Positions 35,593 to 44,130 of a stretch of DNA of 64,000 nt are shown here, in pieces. Each line of letters opens with the position of its first letter. Positions within the stretch are counted from its first letter, which is position 1. Source of the stretch: Paenibacillus doosanensis (GTDB lineage Bacteria > Bacillota > Bacilli > Paenibacillales > NBRC-103111); the NCBI RefSeq assembly GCF_025060755.1, contig NZ_JANYUY010000005.1, positions 1-64,000 of the forward strand, read 5' to 3'. The notes under the pieces were generated by a model that did not search any database, was not told the origin of the DNA, and was given only the letters and a program-made list of their open reading frames with translations. The position numbers and the translations under genes are program-made.

Positions 35593-38310
35593 TTACGGCA
35601 GCAGGGCGCGGAGCTGATAATGTCCGGAAGAAAGCCGAATGACCGCTTCATGAACGACATCGGTATGGCTATCGGCGGACAGGCTAAGCTTGATATCATG
35701 GCGCGCCGATAGGGGCGTTCTTCCTTCCGTGATCGCTTCGGCGGTCAAGGCCGACGCCGGAATGCGCGCTTCGCCGATACAGTTTGGAGGAATCGCGATG
35801 TCCAGCGTGAGCGCTTTGCCGTCGCGCCGCCAGCGGATGCTTGCGGTCCCGGCAGGCAAATGATGCTCCGCAGACGCTTCTTCCACTTCCCCGGTGACGA
35901 AAGGCCGGAAGCTCAGGCTGTAAGTTTCGAGCTCATGATCATACCGGTAAGCAAATCCGGCCAACCCGGCGTATAACCATTCTTCCAAATGCCCCAGCAT
36001 AAAATGATTTTGCGATTTGCCCACCGTCGGACCGTCCCAGGCTTCCGTCAGCGTCGTCGCCCCATGGGCGAGCTGATAGCCGTAGCTCGGATGCTCCTTG
36101 CTCCGGGTCATTTCGTAGATAAGGTCCGAACGGCCGTTCTCCCCCAAAGCCAGCAGTACATAACGGTGGCCGACGTCCCCGGCCGTAGTATGGAACCGGC
36201 GGCCGCGAATATCCTCGATTAACACCTCCAACACCTGCTGCTTGTAACGCTCGTCGACCAGTCCCAGAACGAGGGGCATAGCTTGGGAAGTATGGCTTCC
36301 GGTCGCATAGCGGCAAGAGGCCGGGTCGAAAAATTCCCGGTTAAACGCCGTCCGGATTTGCTCGCGCAGCTTCTCGTAGCGGGCGGCGTCTTCAAGCCGT
36401 CCCAGCTGCCGGGCGATGCTCACGAATACATCGACCGCATGATAGTACATGGCCGTTTCCGTATGGGCAACGGGGGTATTTTTGGCGAAACCGGGGTCCT
36501 CGTCCCCTACATCGTACCAGTCTCCAAGGCCTCCGCGGACGATATAATCATCCGAATTGGCGGTAACATAATCGATATAAGCTTTCATGCCTTTATAATG
36601 CTCGGATAATATGCGGGTATGACCGTACAGCTGATGCAAGTTCCAGCCGATCAGCACGTAGGCGGCTCCCCAAGGGACGGAATCGCGGAAGCAGCGCCAT
36701 TGTTCCGAGAAAACCACATACTCCGGGGCCGTTGTAGGAACCATGCCGCTTGCAAGCTGCGCGTCGCGAATATCTTCCATCGTCTTGACAAAGAGTGACT
36801 GAACGTCGTAATTGTAAGCGAGGGACGGCCCCATAAGATGGACCTGCTCCAGCCAGCCCAGCTTTTCCCGATGCGGGCAGTCCGTAAAAATGCTCTTCGT
36901 ATTGCTGAGCATAGCCCAATTGATGATCTCGTGGGTACGCCGCAGCAGCTCGTCGGAGCAAGCAAAGCGGCCTGCGGTACGGATGTCGGGATAGATCATC
37001 TGACCTTCCAATGCAAGCAGCATCGGCAGTTCTGCGCCGGTTTTTCCGCGGTTTTGAGCGGTTAGGGTGAGAGCGGCCCCTTCAATTTGGACGTAACGGA
37101 AGCCGTAGTAGGTGAAGCGGGGGGACCAAACTTCATCGCCCTCGCCCTTAAGCGTATATTTCAGCTTGTAAGGAGATCCCGTCCACTTCTGGTTGACGGT
37201 ACCGTCCTCGCGGAGCAGCTCCGCCGGCGTGAGCGTTATTTGCGATCCGGCCGGACCCGATACGGTAAGGGCGACCCAGCCCGAGAAGTTTTGTCCGAAA
37301 TCGGCGACATAGACGCCGGGAGCGGGTTCGGCGATGTGCACCGGCCGGAACGAGCGCATCACCTGAAGCGGCGCCGTCGCCTGCCGCTTGAGCTTGCCCG
37401 AAGGGGCTTCGGCTGCGGCTGCCGGCTGCCAAGCATCGCCGTCTTCGGCCCGGAAGCCGGGCAAGTCCCAGCCGGCGGGTTCGCGCCGGGCATCGTAATC
37501 TTCTCCGCCGTAGATGCAGGAGAAGGTGACGGGTCCGGGCGCGGTCTGCCACCCGGTATCGGTGACGATAACGTCCTCCGTGCCGTCGTCGTACACGATC
37601 TCCAATTGAACGAGGCATTTCGGCCTGCCGAACGAGCCTTTGAACTTGCGGTACCGCCCGCCGGTCACATTGTAGAAGCCGTTGCCGAGCAGCACGCCGA
37701 CGGCGTTAGGCCCCTGCTGCAGCAGCTCGGTAATGTCGTATACCGAGTAGAGGCCGGTTTTGTTATAATTCGTCCAGCCGGGCTCGAGCACATCGTTGCC
37801 GATTTTGCGTCCGTTCAGCCGCAGCTCGTAATGCCCCAGACCCACAGCATAGACGCGCGCGCGGACTGCTGGCCGCCGCATAACGAATTCCTTGCGGAAT
37901 ATCGGCAGGGCATCCTGCTCCGAAGCATCCCGAACCGGTTCGCCGATCCACTTCGCCCGCCAGTCGGAGCCGCTCAAAAGCCCCATCTCCCACCACGCAA
38001 TGCCGCTTTCGCTCATCCGGTTATCTTGATCCCATGTCTGTACTTTCCAGTAATATCGTTTACGGGAAAGCAGAGCTTTCCCGCCGTACAGCACATGGAT
38101 GCTTCTGCGCCCGAGCACCTTGCCGCTATCCCATACGTCGCCGTGACCGAGCAGGGCGTCTTCCTCGCGGGAGGATGCGATAATACGGTAGGTGGTTTGA
38201 TAACGGCCGCGTTCTTGGCCGCCCTGATAGCTCCAGCTGAATGCGGGGGAAGGGACGTCGAGCCCGAGCGGATTAGGCATATGTTCGACGAGCAGATTAT
38301 CCGGCTGCAT
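35593..38310 (-). CDS. GH78 alpha-L-rhamnosidase, subtype 1
   Basis: 905 aa, no signal peptide, so cytoplasmic. N-terminal FN3-like domain (NPLGLDVPSPAFSWSY), two beta-sandwich domains, an (alpha/alpha)6 barrel from about 420 and a C-terminal beta domain. The catalytic-region motif is DCPHREKLGWLEQ at about 477-489. It keeps the leading Asp and the Glu of the canonical DCPQRExLGWxGD, but the final Asp is replaced by Gln. The second catalytic Glu is in GATTLTEAWDG (about 755). It removes terminal alpha-L-rhamnose. The start overlaps the upstream propeller gene by 14 bp, giving a two-gene operon. Confidence 0.87.
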   Translation of the reverse strand: MQPDNLLVEHMPNPLGLDVPSPAFSWSYQGGQERGRYQTTYRIIASSREEDALLGHGDVWDSGKVLGRRSIHVLYGGKALLSRKRYYWKVQTWDQDNRMSESGIAWWEMGLLSGSDWRAKWIGEPVRDASEQDALPIFRKEFVMRRPAVRARVYAVGLGHYELRLNGRKIGNDVLEPGWTNYNKTGLYSVYDITELLQQGPNAVGVLLGNGFYNVTGGRYRKFKGSFGRPKCLVQLEIVYDDGTEDVIVTDTGWQTAPGPVTFSCIYGGEDYDARREPAGWDLPGFRAEDGDAWQPAAAAEAPSGKLKRQATAPLQVMRSFRPVHIAEPAPGVYVADFGQNFSGWVALTVSGPAGSQITLTPAELLREDGTVNQKWTGSPYKLKYTLKGEGDEVWSPRFTYYGFRYVQIEGAALTLTAQNRGKTGAELPMLLALEGQMIYPDIRTAGRFACSDELLRRTHEIINWAMLSNTKSIFTDCPHREKLGWLEQVHLMGPSLAYNYDVQSLFVKTMEDIRDAQLASGMVPTTAPEYVVFSEQWRCFRDSVPWGAAYVLIGWNLHQLYGHTRILSEHYKGMKAYIDYVTANSDDYIVRGGLGDWYDVGDEDPGFAKNTPVAHTETAMYYHAVDVFVSIARQLGRLEDAARYEKLREQIRTAFNREFFDPASCRYATGSHTSQAMPLVLGLVDERYKQQVLEVLIEDIRGRRFHTTAGDVGHRYVLLALGENGRSDLIYEMTRSKEHPSYGYQLAHGATTLTEAWDGPTVGKSQNHFMLGHLEEWLYAGLAGFAYRYDHELETYSLSFRPFVTGEVEEASAEHHLPAGTASIRWRRDGKALTLDIAIPPNCIGEARIPASALTAEAITEGRTPLSARHDIKLSLSADSHTDVVHEAVIRLSSGHYQLRALLP

Positions 38311-39334
38311 CTTCGCACCGCTCCTTTCCGGAAGCGCCGGGCAGCTCGTGAGAGGTCGCTACGGTAATCGTCCGGAATTCTTTGCCGTAATTGCAGGTCG
38401 GATCGCCTTCACGATACGGTCTGCAAGAGCAGTAAAAATGATACAGCACCCCTTGATGCGTTATCACGGACGGCTTGTGGGCGAAGATCGAATCGATGCC
38501 GCCTTCTTCGCCGACGGTAATGATCGGATCGGGATGTTTCTGCCAGTTGAGAAGATCACGCGACAAGGCGAGGCCTTCCTGGGCTTTTTTGTAATTAAAG
38601 CCGAAGTAGTACATGACCCACTCATCCCCGTTCAAAAGCACGCAGGGATCGCTGGCGAAGCCGGAATCCCACTCTTCCGGAGTGACGGGCAGCACAGGGT
38701 TATGCTCGTAACGCTCCCAATGCTTCAAATCGCTGGAGAAAGCGACGCCGGTTTGCTCGATCCAGCGGCCTTTGTTTTTGTTCTTGGCATTGTAAAATAA
38801 ATAAAAGCGCCCCTCATGCTCGACGAGACATTCCTTATAAAGGCCGCCCTTTTCCCAGTCGGCGCCGTCCTCGGGTGCGAGAATCGGCTCGCTGCAGCGG
38901 TGCCATGTAAGCAGATCTTCATCCTCGGTCCAGGCGATACCGATTTTGGCTGAACCTTCTTCGTAGCCGGTATGCGGGTAAGCGTGGTAGACGAGCCAAT
39001 ATTTATTGTTCCATTTTTTGAGCACGGGAGGCGCTGTAAGTCGGTTTTCCTTTATCATCCAGGTTCCGGCAATATTGACGGAATCCCAGTCCGAACCCTC
39101 GCCGCGGCGCAGGATGACGCTGAGATGCTCCCAGTGCAGCAGGTCGCCGCTCGTTGCCAGGGCCGTCTGATAGCCGGTGCCGTCAAAGCCGACGTACATC
39201 ATATAAAAGCGGCCGTTATGTTGAAACACGAACGGGCAATCCACGGCATTATAGTCAAAACGACCCGGAATGCCGGAGCCGGTCAGCACCGGCTTGCCCC
39301 ATTTGTAAGGGGTTAAATAAGGTTGAATATTCAT
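38297..39334 (-). CDS. Five-bladed beta-propeller glycosidase (GH43/GH130/GH117-like)
   Basis: 345 aa, no signal peptide; ATG after AAGGAGG. Repeating propeller blades are evident (VDCPFVFQHNGRFYMMYVGF, CLVEHEGRFYLFYNAK, SDPCVLLNGDEWVMYYFGF, PSVITHQGVLYHFYCS). Each ends in an aromatic strand, with acidic residues at the blade centres (AVDCPF, KECLVE, FASDPC) where GH43-type enzymes place catalytic groups. The exact family, and therefore the sugar (arabinose, xylose, galactose or mannose), is not resolvable by eye. It is the first gene of the minus-strand operon with GH78 and is preceded by a CcpA-like site and an AraC-type box. Confidence 0.7.
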   Translation of the reverse strand: MNIQPYLTPYKWGKPVLTGSGIPGRFDYNAVDCPFVFQHNGRFYMMYVGFDGTGYQTALATSGDLLHWEHLSVILRRGEGSDWDSVNIAGTWMIKENRLTAPPVLKKWNNKYWLVYHAYPHTGYEEGSAKIGIAWTEDEDLLTWHRCSEPILAPEDGADWEKGGLYKECLVEHEGRFYLFYNAKNKNKGRWIEQTGVAFSSDLKHWERYEHNPVLPVTPEEWDSGFASDPCVLLNGDEWVMYYFGFNYKKAQEGLALSRDLLNWQKHPDPIITVGEEGGIDSIFAHKPSVITHQGVLYHFYCSCRPYREGDPTCNYGKEFRTITVATSHELPGASGKERCEDAAG

Positions 39335-39348
39335 GCGGACCTCCTTGG

Positions 39349-39362
39349 ATAAAGCGCTTTAT
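39349..39362. promoter_or_regulatory. cre-like operator (CcpA) in the propeller-gene leader
   Basis: ATAAAGCGCTTTAT is a perfect palindrome matching the central part of the cre consensus TGWAARCGYTWNCA (10 of 14). It lies between the presumed promoter and the ribosome site of the minus-strand operon, where a roadblock would repress transcription. Confidence 0.55.
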
Positions 39363-39374
39363 TCTCATTGTCAG

Positions 39375-39385
39375 CTTACTATAAG
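39375..39385 (-). promoter_or_regulatory. Putative -10 region of the minus-strand operon
   Basis: The minus strand reads CTTATAGTAAG here, containing TATAGT, a -10-like hexamer about 45 bp before the propeller-gene start. The same 11-mer appears in plus orientation at 39501-39511 ahead of the aldolase gene. Confidence 0.4.
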
Positions 39386-39419
39386 AGGATGGATAAAATT
39401 GGGGGTTAACCGGCTGCAA

Positions 39420-39432
39420 CTATAGGTGAATT
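39420..39432 (-). promoter_or_regulatory. AraC-type box, minus orientation
   Basis: The minus strand reads AATTCACCTATAG, sharing ATT-N2-CCTATAG with boxes at 51842 and 57463 and the near-identical one at 41292. It lies 43 bp upstream of the TATAGT of the minus-strand operon. Confidence 0.5.
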
Positions 39433-39500
39433 GAACCTTCTGTCCGCCGCCGGGCGACGGAGTTGGTTTGAATCCCCCATTTCCGGTTCGGCCGATTCCG

Positions 39501-39511
39501 CTTATAGTAAG
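39501..39511 (+). promoter_or_regulatory. Putative -10 region of the aldolase gene
   Basis: CTTATAGTAAG, containing TATAGT (39503-39508); identical to the element driving the divergent operon. No -35 is evident, which suits an activator-dependent promoter. Confidence 0.4.
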
Positions 39512-39539
39512 GGAAACGATGATGAAAGGATTGCTGCCG

Positions 39540-40478
39540 ATGATTGCAAACAGCATACCAAGCGGCGTATGGCCGACGATGATTACCCCGTTTACCGATA
39601 GCTTTGAGGTGGATTATCATGCCTTGGAGCAGCTGGTGGAATGGTATATCGGACAGGGCGTGCAAGGGTTATTCGCGGTATGTCAATCCAGCGAAATGTT
39701 CTACCTTTCGTTGGAGGAACGGGTCAAGCTTGCACGGTTTGTACAGAACCAGGCTGCGGGCAGGGTGCCGGTCATCGCATCCGGACATATTTCGGACGGA
39801 CCCGAGGGGCAAGCCGAGGAGATCGGGCGCATCGCCGATACCGGCGTCGCCGCAGTCGTGCTGGTAAGCAACCGGCTGGCGAAGCAAAGCGAATCCGACG
39901 ACGTATGGATGGAGCGCACGCAGCGGCTGCTGGAGCGGGTGCCCGGCGTGCCGCTTGGCATATATGAATGTCCTTACCCGTACAAAAGGCTTCTGTCGCC
40001 GCAAACGTTGCGCTGGTGCGCCGAAACGGGAAGATTTTGGTTCCTGAAGGATACCTGCTGCAGCTTGCCGCAGCTGGCTGCGAAGCTCGAAGCGGTGAAG
40101 GGCAGTCCGCTGCAAATTTTTAACGCCAACTCGGCGACGCTGCTGGCTTCATTGAAGCTCGGGGCGGCCGGATTCAGCGGCGTGATGGCCAACTTTCATC
40201 CCGATCTCTACGTCCGGCTGACCGCACGCTGGCAGGAGGAGCCGGAGGCGGCCGAAGCGATTCAAGCCTTTATCGGAGCGGCTTCGCTGATCGAACTGCA
40301 GCAATATCCCGTTAATGCCAAGTATCATCTGGGCAGGAAGGGTTTGGACATCGGACTGCATTGCCGTTCCAAAGATGCGGCGGTTTTCGGCGGCAACCAC
40401 CGCCTAGAGGTGGAGCAGCTCGATGAGCTGTACGTTCTGGTGAAGCGTTATTTGCAAACGGTATCCCAGCCTTGTTGA
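39540..40478 (+). CDS. DapA/NanA-superfamily aldolase (2-keto-3-deoxy-sugar lyase type)
   Basis: 312 aa from ATG 39540, which has GAAAGGA 9 nt upstream; in-frame ATGs at 39519 and 39522 are alternatives. A class I TIM-barrel aldolase: Schiff-base Lys in FWFLKDTCCS and catalytic Tyr in IYECPYPYKRLL. The usual GTTGE phosphate/carboxylate loop is replaced by CQSSEMFYLS. Members condense or cleave pyruvate with aldehydes (dihydrodipicolinate, sialic acid, 2-keto-3-deoxy-gluconate or -rhamnonate). In a glycosidase locus a catabolic lyase for a keto-deoxy sugar is likelier than lysine synthesis; that is inference. Confidence 0.75.
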   Translation: MIANSIPSGVWPTMITPFTDSFEVDYHALEQLVEWYIGQGVQGLFAVCQSSEMFYLSLEERVKLARFVQNQAAGRVPVIASGHISDGPEGQAEEIGRIADTGVAAVVLVSNRLAKQSESDDVWMERTQRLLERVPGVPLGIYECPYPYKRLLSPQTLRWCAETGRFWFLKDTCCSLPQLAAKLEAVKGSPLQIFNANSATLLASLKLGAAGFSGVMANFHPDLYVRLTARWQEEPEAAEAIQAFIGAASLIELQQYPVNAKYHLGRKGLDIGLHCRSKDAAVFGGNHRLEVEQLDELYVLVKRYLQTVSQPC

Positions 40479-40531
40479 CGAAGAGCGGCGATGCCGGCAT
40501 ACCCGAATGAATGAGGAGGAGACAGGCAATT

Positions 40532-41164
40532 ATGCTTTTTCAGGCGAAGGACAAAATGGTTTTTATCGGCGACAGCATTACGGATAAGGGGAGAAAAAAA
40601 GACCCGCTGAAGCTGGGCAACGGCTACGTGCGCATGCTGCATGATACGCTGACGGCGCTTTATCCGGAGCTCTCGCTCAAAATCATTAATGAGGGCGTTT
40701 CCGGCAACCGGGTCATCGACTTGGAGAAGCGGTGGACGCTGGATGTTATGGATCATAAACCGCAGTGGGTATCCGTATCGATCGGCATTAACGATGTATG
40801 GCGGCAGATGGATGCGCCGGATGTCGAGCAGGTGTACCCGGACCGCTTCGAAGAAGTGTACCGCCGTCTGCTGGACCGGGCCAGCTCGATTCCGGGCTGC
40901 CGGCTGATTTTGATGCAGCCTACGGTCATCAAGGAGTACGAGGACTCGACGGGCAATCTGCTGCTTAAGCCGTACGTCGAGGCGGTGAACCGGCTGGCGG
41001 AGCAATACGGCGCCATTCTCGTCCCGACCCATGAGGCGTTTATCCGTTTCATCGGCTGCGACACCGGACAGGATCTGACGACCGACGGCGTCCATATGAA
41101 TAGCCTCGGCGACACCTTAATGGCGTCTACATGGCTTAAGGCGGTACTGGCCCACAAGTCTTAG
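40532..41164 (+). CDS. SGNH/GDSL hydrolase, likely carbohydrate esterase
   Basis: 210 aa; ATG 40532 after GAGGAGGAGACAGG. Blocks are clear: FIGDSITD (Ser nucleophile), GVSGNRV (Gly), GINDVW (Asn) and DGVHMN (Asp-His). There is no signal peptide, so it works on imported oligosaccharides, probably removing acetyl groups before the glycosidases act. This type is frequent next to pectin and rhamnogalacturonan enzymes. It is 53 bp after the aldolase gene; a terminator follows. Confidence 0.82.
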   Translation: MLFQAKDKMVFIGDSITDKGRKKDPLKLGNGYVRMLHDTLTALYPELSLKIINEGVSGNRVIDLEKRWTLDVMDHKPQWVSVSIGINDVWRQMDAPDVEQVYPDRFEEVYRRLLDRASSIPGCRLILMQPTVIKEYEDSTGNLLLKPYVEAVNRLAEQYGAILVPTHEAFIRFIGCDTGQDLTTDGVHMNSLGDTLMASTWLKAVLAHKS

Positions 41165-41178
41165 CTTTTTACAAGGAG

Positions 41179-41222
41179 AAGCTGCATGCCACAATTCTGT
41201 GGTTGCAGCTTTTGCTGTTTTT
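41179..41222 (+). terminator. Rho-independent terminator after the SGNH gene
   Basis: AAGCTGCA-TG-CCACA (41179-41193) pairs with TGTGG-T-TGCAGCTT (41198-41211), followed by TTGCTGTTTTT. Confidence 0.75.
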
Positions 41223-41291
41223 CGCCCGAGAGCTTGGGACAAGCGGCCGACGGGGGGGCGAAGGTGCAAGTCAGCGCCTATAAAGAGGATG

Positions 41292-41305
41292 AATTCGCCC
41301 TATAG
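41292..41305 (+). promoter_or_regulatory. AraC-type box before the second GH78 operon
   Basis: AATTCGCCCTATAG, 75 bp before the GH78 start. It shares CCCTATAG with the boxes at 51842 and 57463 and TTG after the box with the one at 39420. A -10 is not clear here: TTGCAA (41333) and TATTTG (41356) are possible but would leave almost no leader. Confidence 0.5.
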
Positions 41306-41379
41306 TTGCTCCACGGCATTCCTGTAAACTGGTTGCAAGCGAAGGAAACATCATTTATTTGCGTATAGGGGAGAAAAGG

Positions 41380-44109
41380 ATGAAAATAACCGACTTGAAG
41401 ACAGAATACTTCGAGAACCCGTTAGGGCTCGATACGCGCAAGCCGAGATTCAGCTGGATCATGGAATCGGAAGCTTACGGCCTGGTTCAGACGGCTTATC
41501 AAGTGATGGCGGCGACCAGCGTGCAGCGGCTGAAGGACGACGCCCCCGATGTTTGGGATAGCGGTAAGGTGTTATCCGATCAATCGGTTCACGTAGAGTA
41601 TGACGGGAGCCCGCTGGCATCGCGCCAAGTGTACTATTGGAAAGTCAGAGTCTGGGACGGGGAGGACCAGCCGTCCGCTTGGAGCGGCATCGCCCGATAT
41701 TCGATGGGGATTCTGGAGAGAAGCGAGTGGAAGGCCCGCTGGATCGCCAGATCCAAACCGGAGCAAACCGAGTATGAGGGGCTGCTGCCATCCCCCTATT
41801 TCCGCAGGTCGTTCCGGGTGGAAAAGCCTGTCAGGCAAGCCTTCGCTTATGCCAGCGCACTGGGGCTGTACGAGCTGCACTTGAACGGGGAACGGGTCGG
41901 GCAGGATTACTTTGCTCCGGGCTGGACCGATTACGGAAAGCGCGTACAGTACCAAACCTACGATGTGACGGCCTTTATGCAGCCGGGAGAGATGACCGTC
42001 GGCGCTGTTGTAGGCACCGGCTGGTATGCCGGTCATGTGGGAATGTTCGGCAATAACCGGTATGGAGACAATCCTCATCTGCTCGTCGAGCTTCATATCG
42101 AATATGAGGACGGCACCTCCGCGCAGGTCGTAACGGATGAAACGTGGAAAACGTTCGCAGGTCCGATCCTGTATTCGGATTTGTTAAAAGGCGAAGCCTA
42201 CGACTCTCGCTTGGAGCCGCAAGGCTGGAAGCTGCCGAGCTTTGACGATGCCGCCTGGGAGCGGCCTGTCGTGCTGGGGCGCTACGACGGCGCGCTAACC
42301 GCGCAGATCGACCCGCCTGTTCGGGTGATGAAGGAGCTGCTTCCGGTCAGTCTGAAGCGGACCGAGCGGGGGACCTATCTTTTTGACATGGGACAAAATA
42401 TGGTCGGCTGGGTCCGGCTTCGCGTCGAGGATGCGCCGCCGGGACAAACGGTGACGGTGGCTTGCGCCGAAATGCTGAACGCCGATAATACGCTGTACAG
42501 CATTAATCTGCGCGAAGCGGTACAGCAGGAGACGTACATGCTGAACGGGGAGAAGGAGGCGGTATTGGAGCCGCATTTCACCTTCCACGGGTTCCGTTAT
42601 GTCGAAGTGGCCGGCCTCTTAAGCCCGCCTACGCTGAATACGGTTATCGGCAGAGTCGTGCATTCGGCGACTGCGCGGACCGGCGAGCTTCACACGTCGA
42701 ACGTGATGCTGAACAAGCTGCTCAGCAATATCGAGTGGGGCCAGCGCGGCAATTTCATCAGTGTGCCGACGGACTGTCCGCAGCGCGACGAGCGGCTCGG
42801 CTGGACGGGAGACGCGCAGATTTTTGCCCGTACCGCCAGCTTTAATATGGACGTCGGCCGCTTTTTCCATAAATATATGATCGATGTCATGGATGCCCAG
42901 CACGCTTCGGGAGCGTTTCCCGACGTAGCGCCGGATGCCGGCTGGGAGGAATTCAAGCATAACCACGAAGAGCTGAACTGGCATGCTCCGGATAACGGAG
43001 GCTGGGGAGATGCGGGCGCCGTCATTCCATGGACGGTCTATCAAGTGTATGGAGACCGTCGGACGCTGCGGGAATGCTACCCGGCCATGGTGCGCTGGGT
43101 CGAGTATTTGCAGGCGAACAGCGACGGTTTGATCCGTCCCGGTTATTCCAACTACGGCGATTGGCTTTCGGTCAATGCGGAGACGCCGAAGGACGTATTG
43201 GATACGGCTTATTTTGCCTACAGCACACGGCTGCTCGCCCAGGCTGCCGCCGCGCTGGGAGAAACCGGAGACGCGCAGCGGTTCGACCGGTTATTCGCTG
43301 AGATCAAGGAGGCTTTCCGGCGCGCTTTCGTCGGCCGGGACGGGCGGATCAAAGGAGATACGCAGACCGTGTACGTGCTCGCGCTGAAGATGAACCTGCT
43401 TTCCGGGGAAGAACGGAGCCTTGCGACGGAGCATTTGGTCCGCAATATCGAAGAGCACGGCAACCATTTGACGACCGGCTTTCTCGGCGTCGGCTATCTG
43501 CTGCCCGCCTTGACGGAGGCGGGGCGCGAGGATGTGGCGTACTCGCTGCTGATGCAGGATACGTTCCCTTCCTGGCTGTATTCGGTCAAGCACGGAGCGA
43601 CCACGATCTGGGAGCGGTGGGACGCCTGGACGGAAACGGACGGCTTCCAGAATCCGGGCATGAATTCGTTCAATCATTATTCCCTCGGTTCCGTCGGCGA
43701 ATGGATGTATCAGAACATTCTCGGCATCAACAACGGCGACGGGACGGGATATAAGCATCTGATCTTGCGGCCGCGTCCAGGCGGAGGGCTGCAGCATGCT
43801 TCGGGCGAGTTTCGCTCCGTCTACGGCACGATCCGCGTCGAGTGGAAGCGGGAGCAATCCTGGTTCGTGATGAAGGCCGCCATTCCGGTTAATACGACCG
43901 CGACTGTCTATGTACCGGGAGTTATTTTAAACGACAGCTTGCAGGTTTACGATTCGGTCCATAACCTGCGGACGGAAGGCGGTTACACGGTGTTCGAAGC
44001 AGGCTCCGGCAGCTATACGTTCATTTCGCGGCTCTCTCGGGCAAGCGGGGCGCAGGCGCGAGAGAACGGCTCGGATGCGATGCCGGATCAAATGATGCAA
44101 TCTTCATAA
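41380..44109 (+). CDS. GH78 alpha-L-rhamnosidase, subtype 2
   Basis: 909 aa from ATG 41380 (GGGGAG 7 nt upstream), no signal peptide. Domain order as in characterised GH78: FN3-like (ENPLGLDTRKPRFSW), beta-sandwiches (LYELHLNGERVGQDYFAPGW), (alpha/alpha)6 barrel, C-terminal beta sandwich. The canonical catalytic stretch TDCPQRDERLGWTGD starts at about 464, and the second Glu is E745 in GATTIWERWDAW. This is the standard bacterial type, so it should release alpha-linked L-rhamnose. It is the first gene of a five-gene unit behind an AraC-type box. Confidence 0.92.
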   Translation: MKITDLKTEYFENPLGLDTRKPRFSWIMESEAYGLVQTAYQVMAATSVQRLKDDAPDVWDSGKVLSDQSVHVEYDGSPLASRQVYYWKVRVWDGEDQPSAWSGIARYSMGILERSEWKARWIARSKPEQTEYEGLLPSPYFRRSFRVEKPVRQAFAYASALGLYELHLNGERVGQDYFAPGWTDYGKRVQYQTYDVTAFMQPGEMTVGAVVGTGWYAGHVGMFGNNRYGDNPHLLVELHIEYEDGTSAQVVTDETWKTFAGPILYSDLLKGEAYDSRLEPQGWKLPSFDDAAWERPVVLGRYDGALTAQIDPPVRVMKELLPVSLKRTERGTYLFDMGQNMVGWVRLRVEDAPPGQTVTVACAEMLNADNTLYSINLREAVQQETYMLNGEKEAVLEPHFTFHGFRYVEVAGLLSPPTLNTVIGRVVHSATARTGELHTSNVMLNKLLSNIEWGQRGNFISVPTDCPQRDERLGWTGDAQIFARTASFNMDVGRFFHKYMIDVMDAQHASGAFPDVAPDAGWEEFKHNHEELNWHAPDNGGWGDAGAVIPWTVYQVYGDRRTLRECYPAMVRWVEYLQANSDGLIRPGYSNYGDWLSVNAETPKDVLDTAYFAYSTRLLAQAAAALGETGDAQRFDRLFAEIKEAFRRAFVGRDGRIKGDTQTVYVLALKMNLLSGEERSLATEHLVRNIEEHGNHLTTGFLGVGYLLPALTEAGREDVAYSLLMQDTFPSWLYSVKHGATTIWERWDAWTETDGFQNPGMNSFNHYSLGSVGEWMYQNILGINNGDGTGYKHLILRPRPGGGLQHASGEFRSVYGTIRVEWKREQSWFVMKAAIPVNTTATVYVPGVILNDSLQVYDSVHNLRTEGGYTVFEAGSGSYTFISRLSRASGAQARENGSDAMPDQMMQSS

Positions 44110-44130
44110 TCCATTCAAGGGGGAAGCGAA

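Noticed and set aside
37087-38367. 426-codon open frame on the plus strand opposite GH78
   Set aside because: Antisense to a gene with clear GH78 motifs, no ribosome site, arginine- and alanine-rich translation; an effect of GC-rich codon bias.
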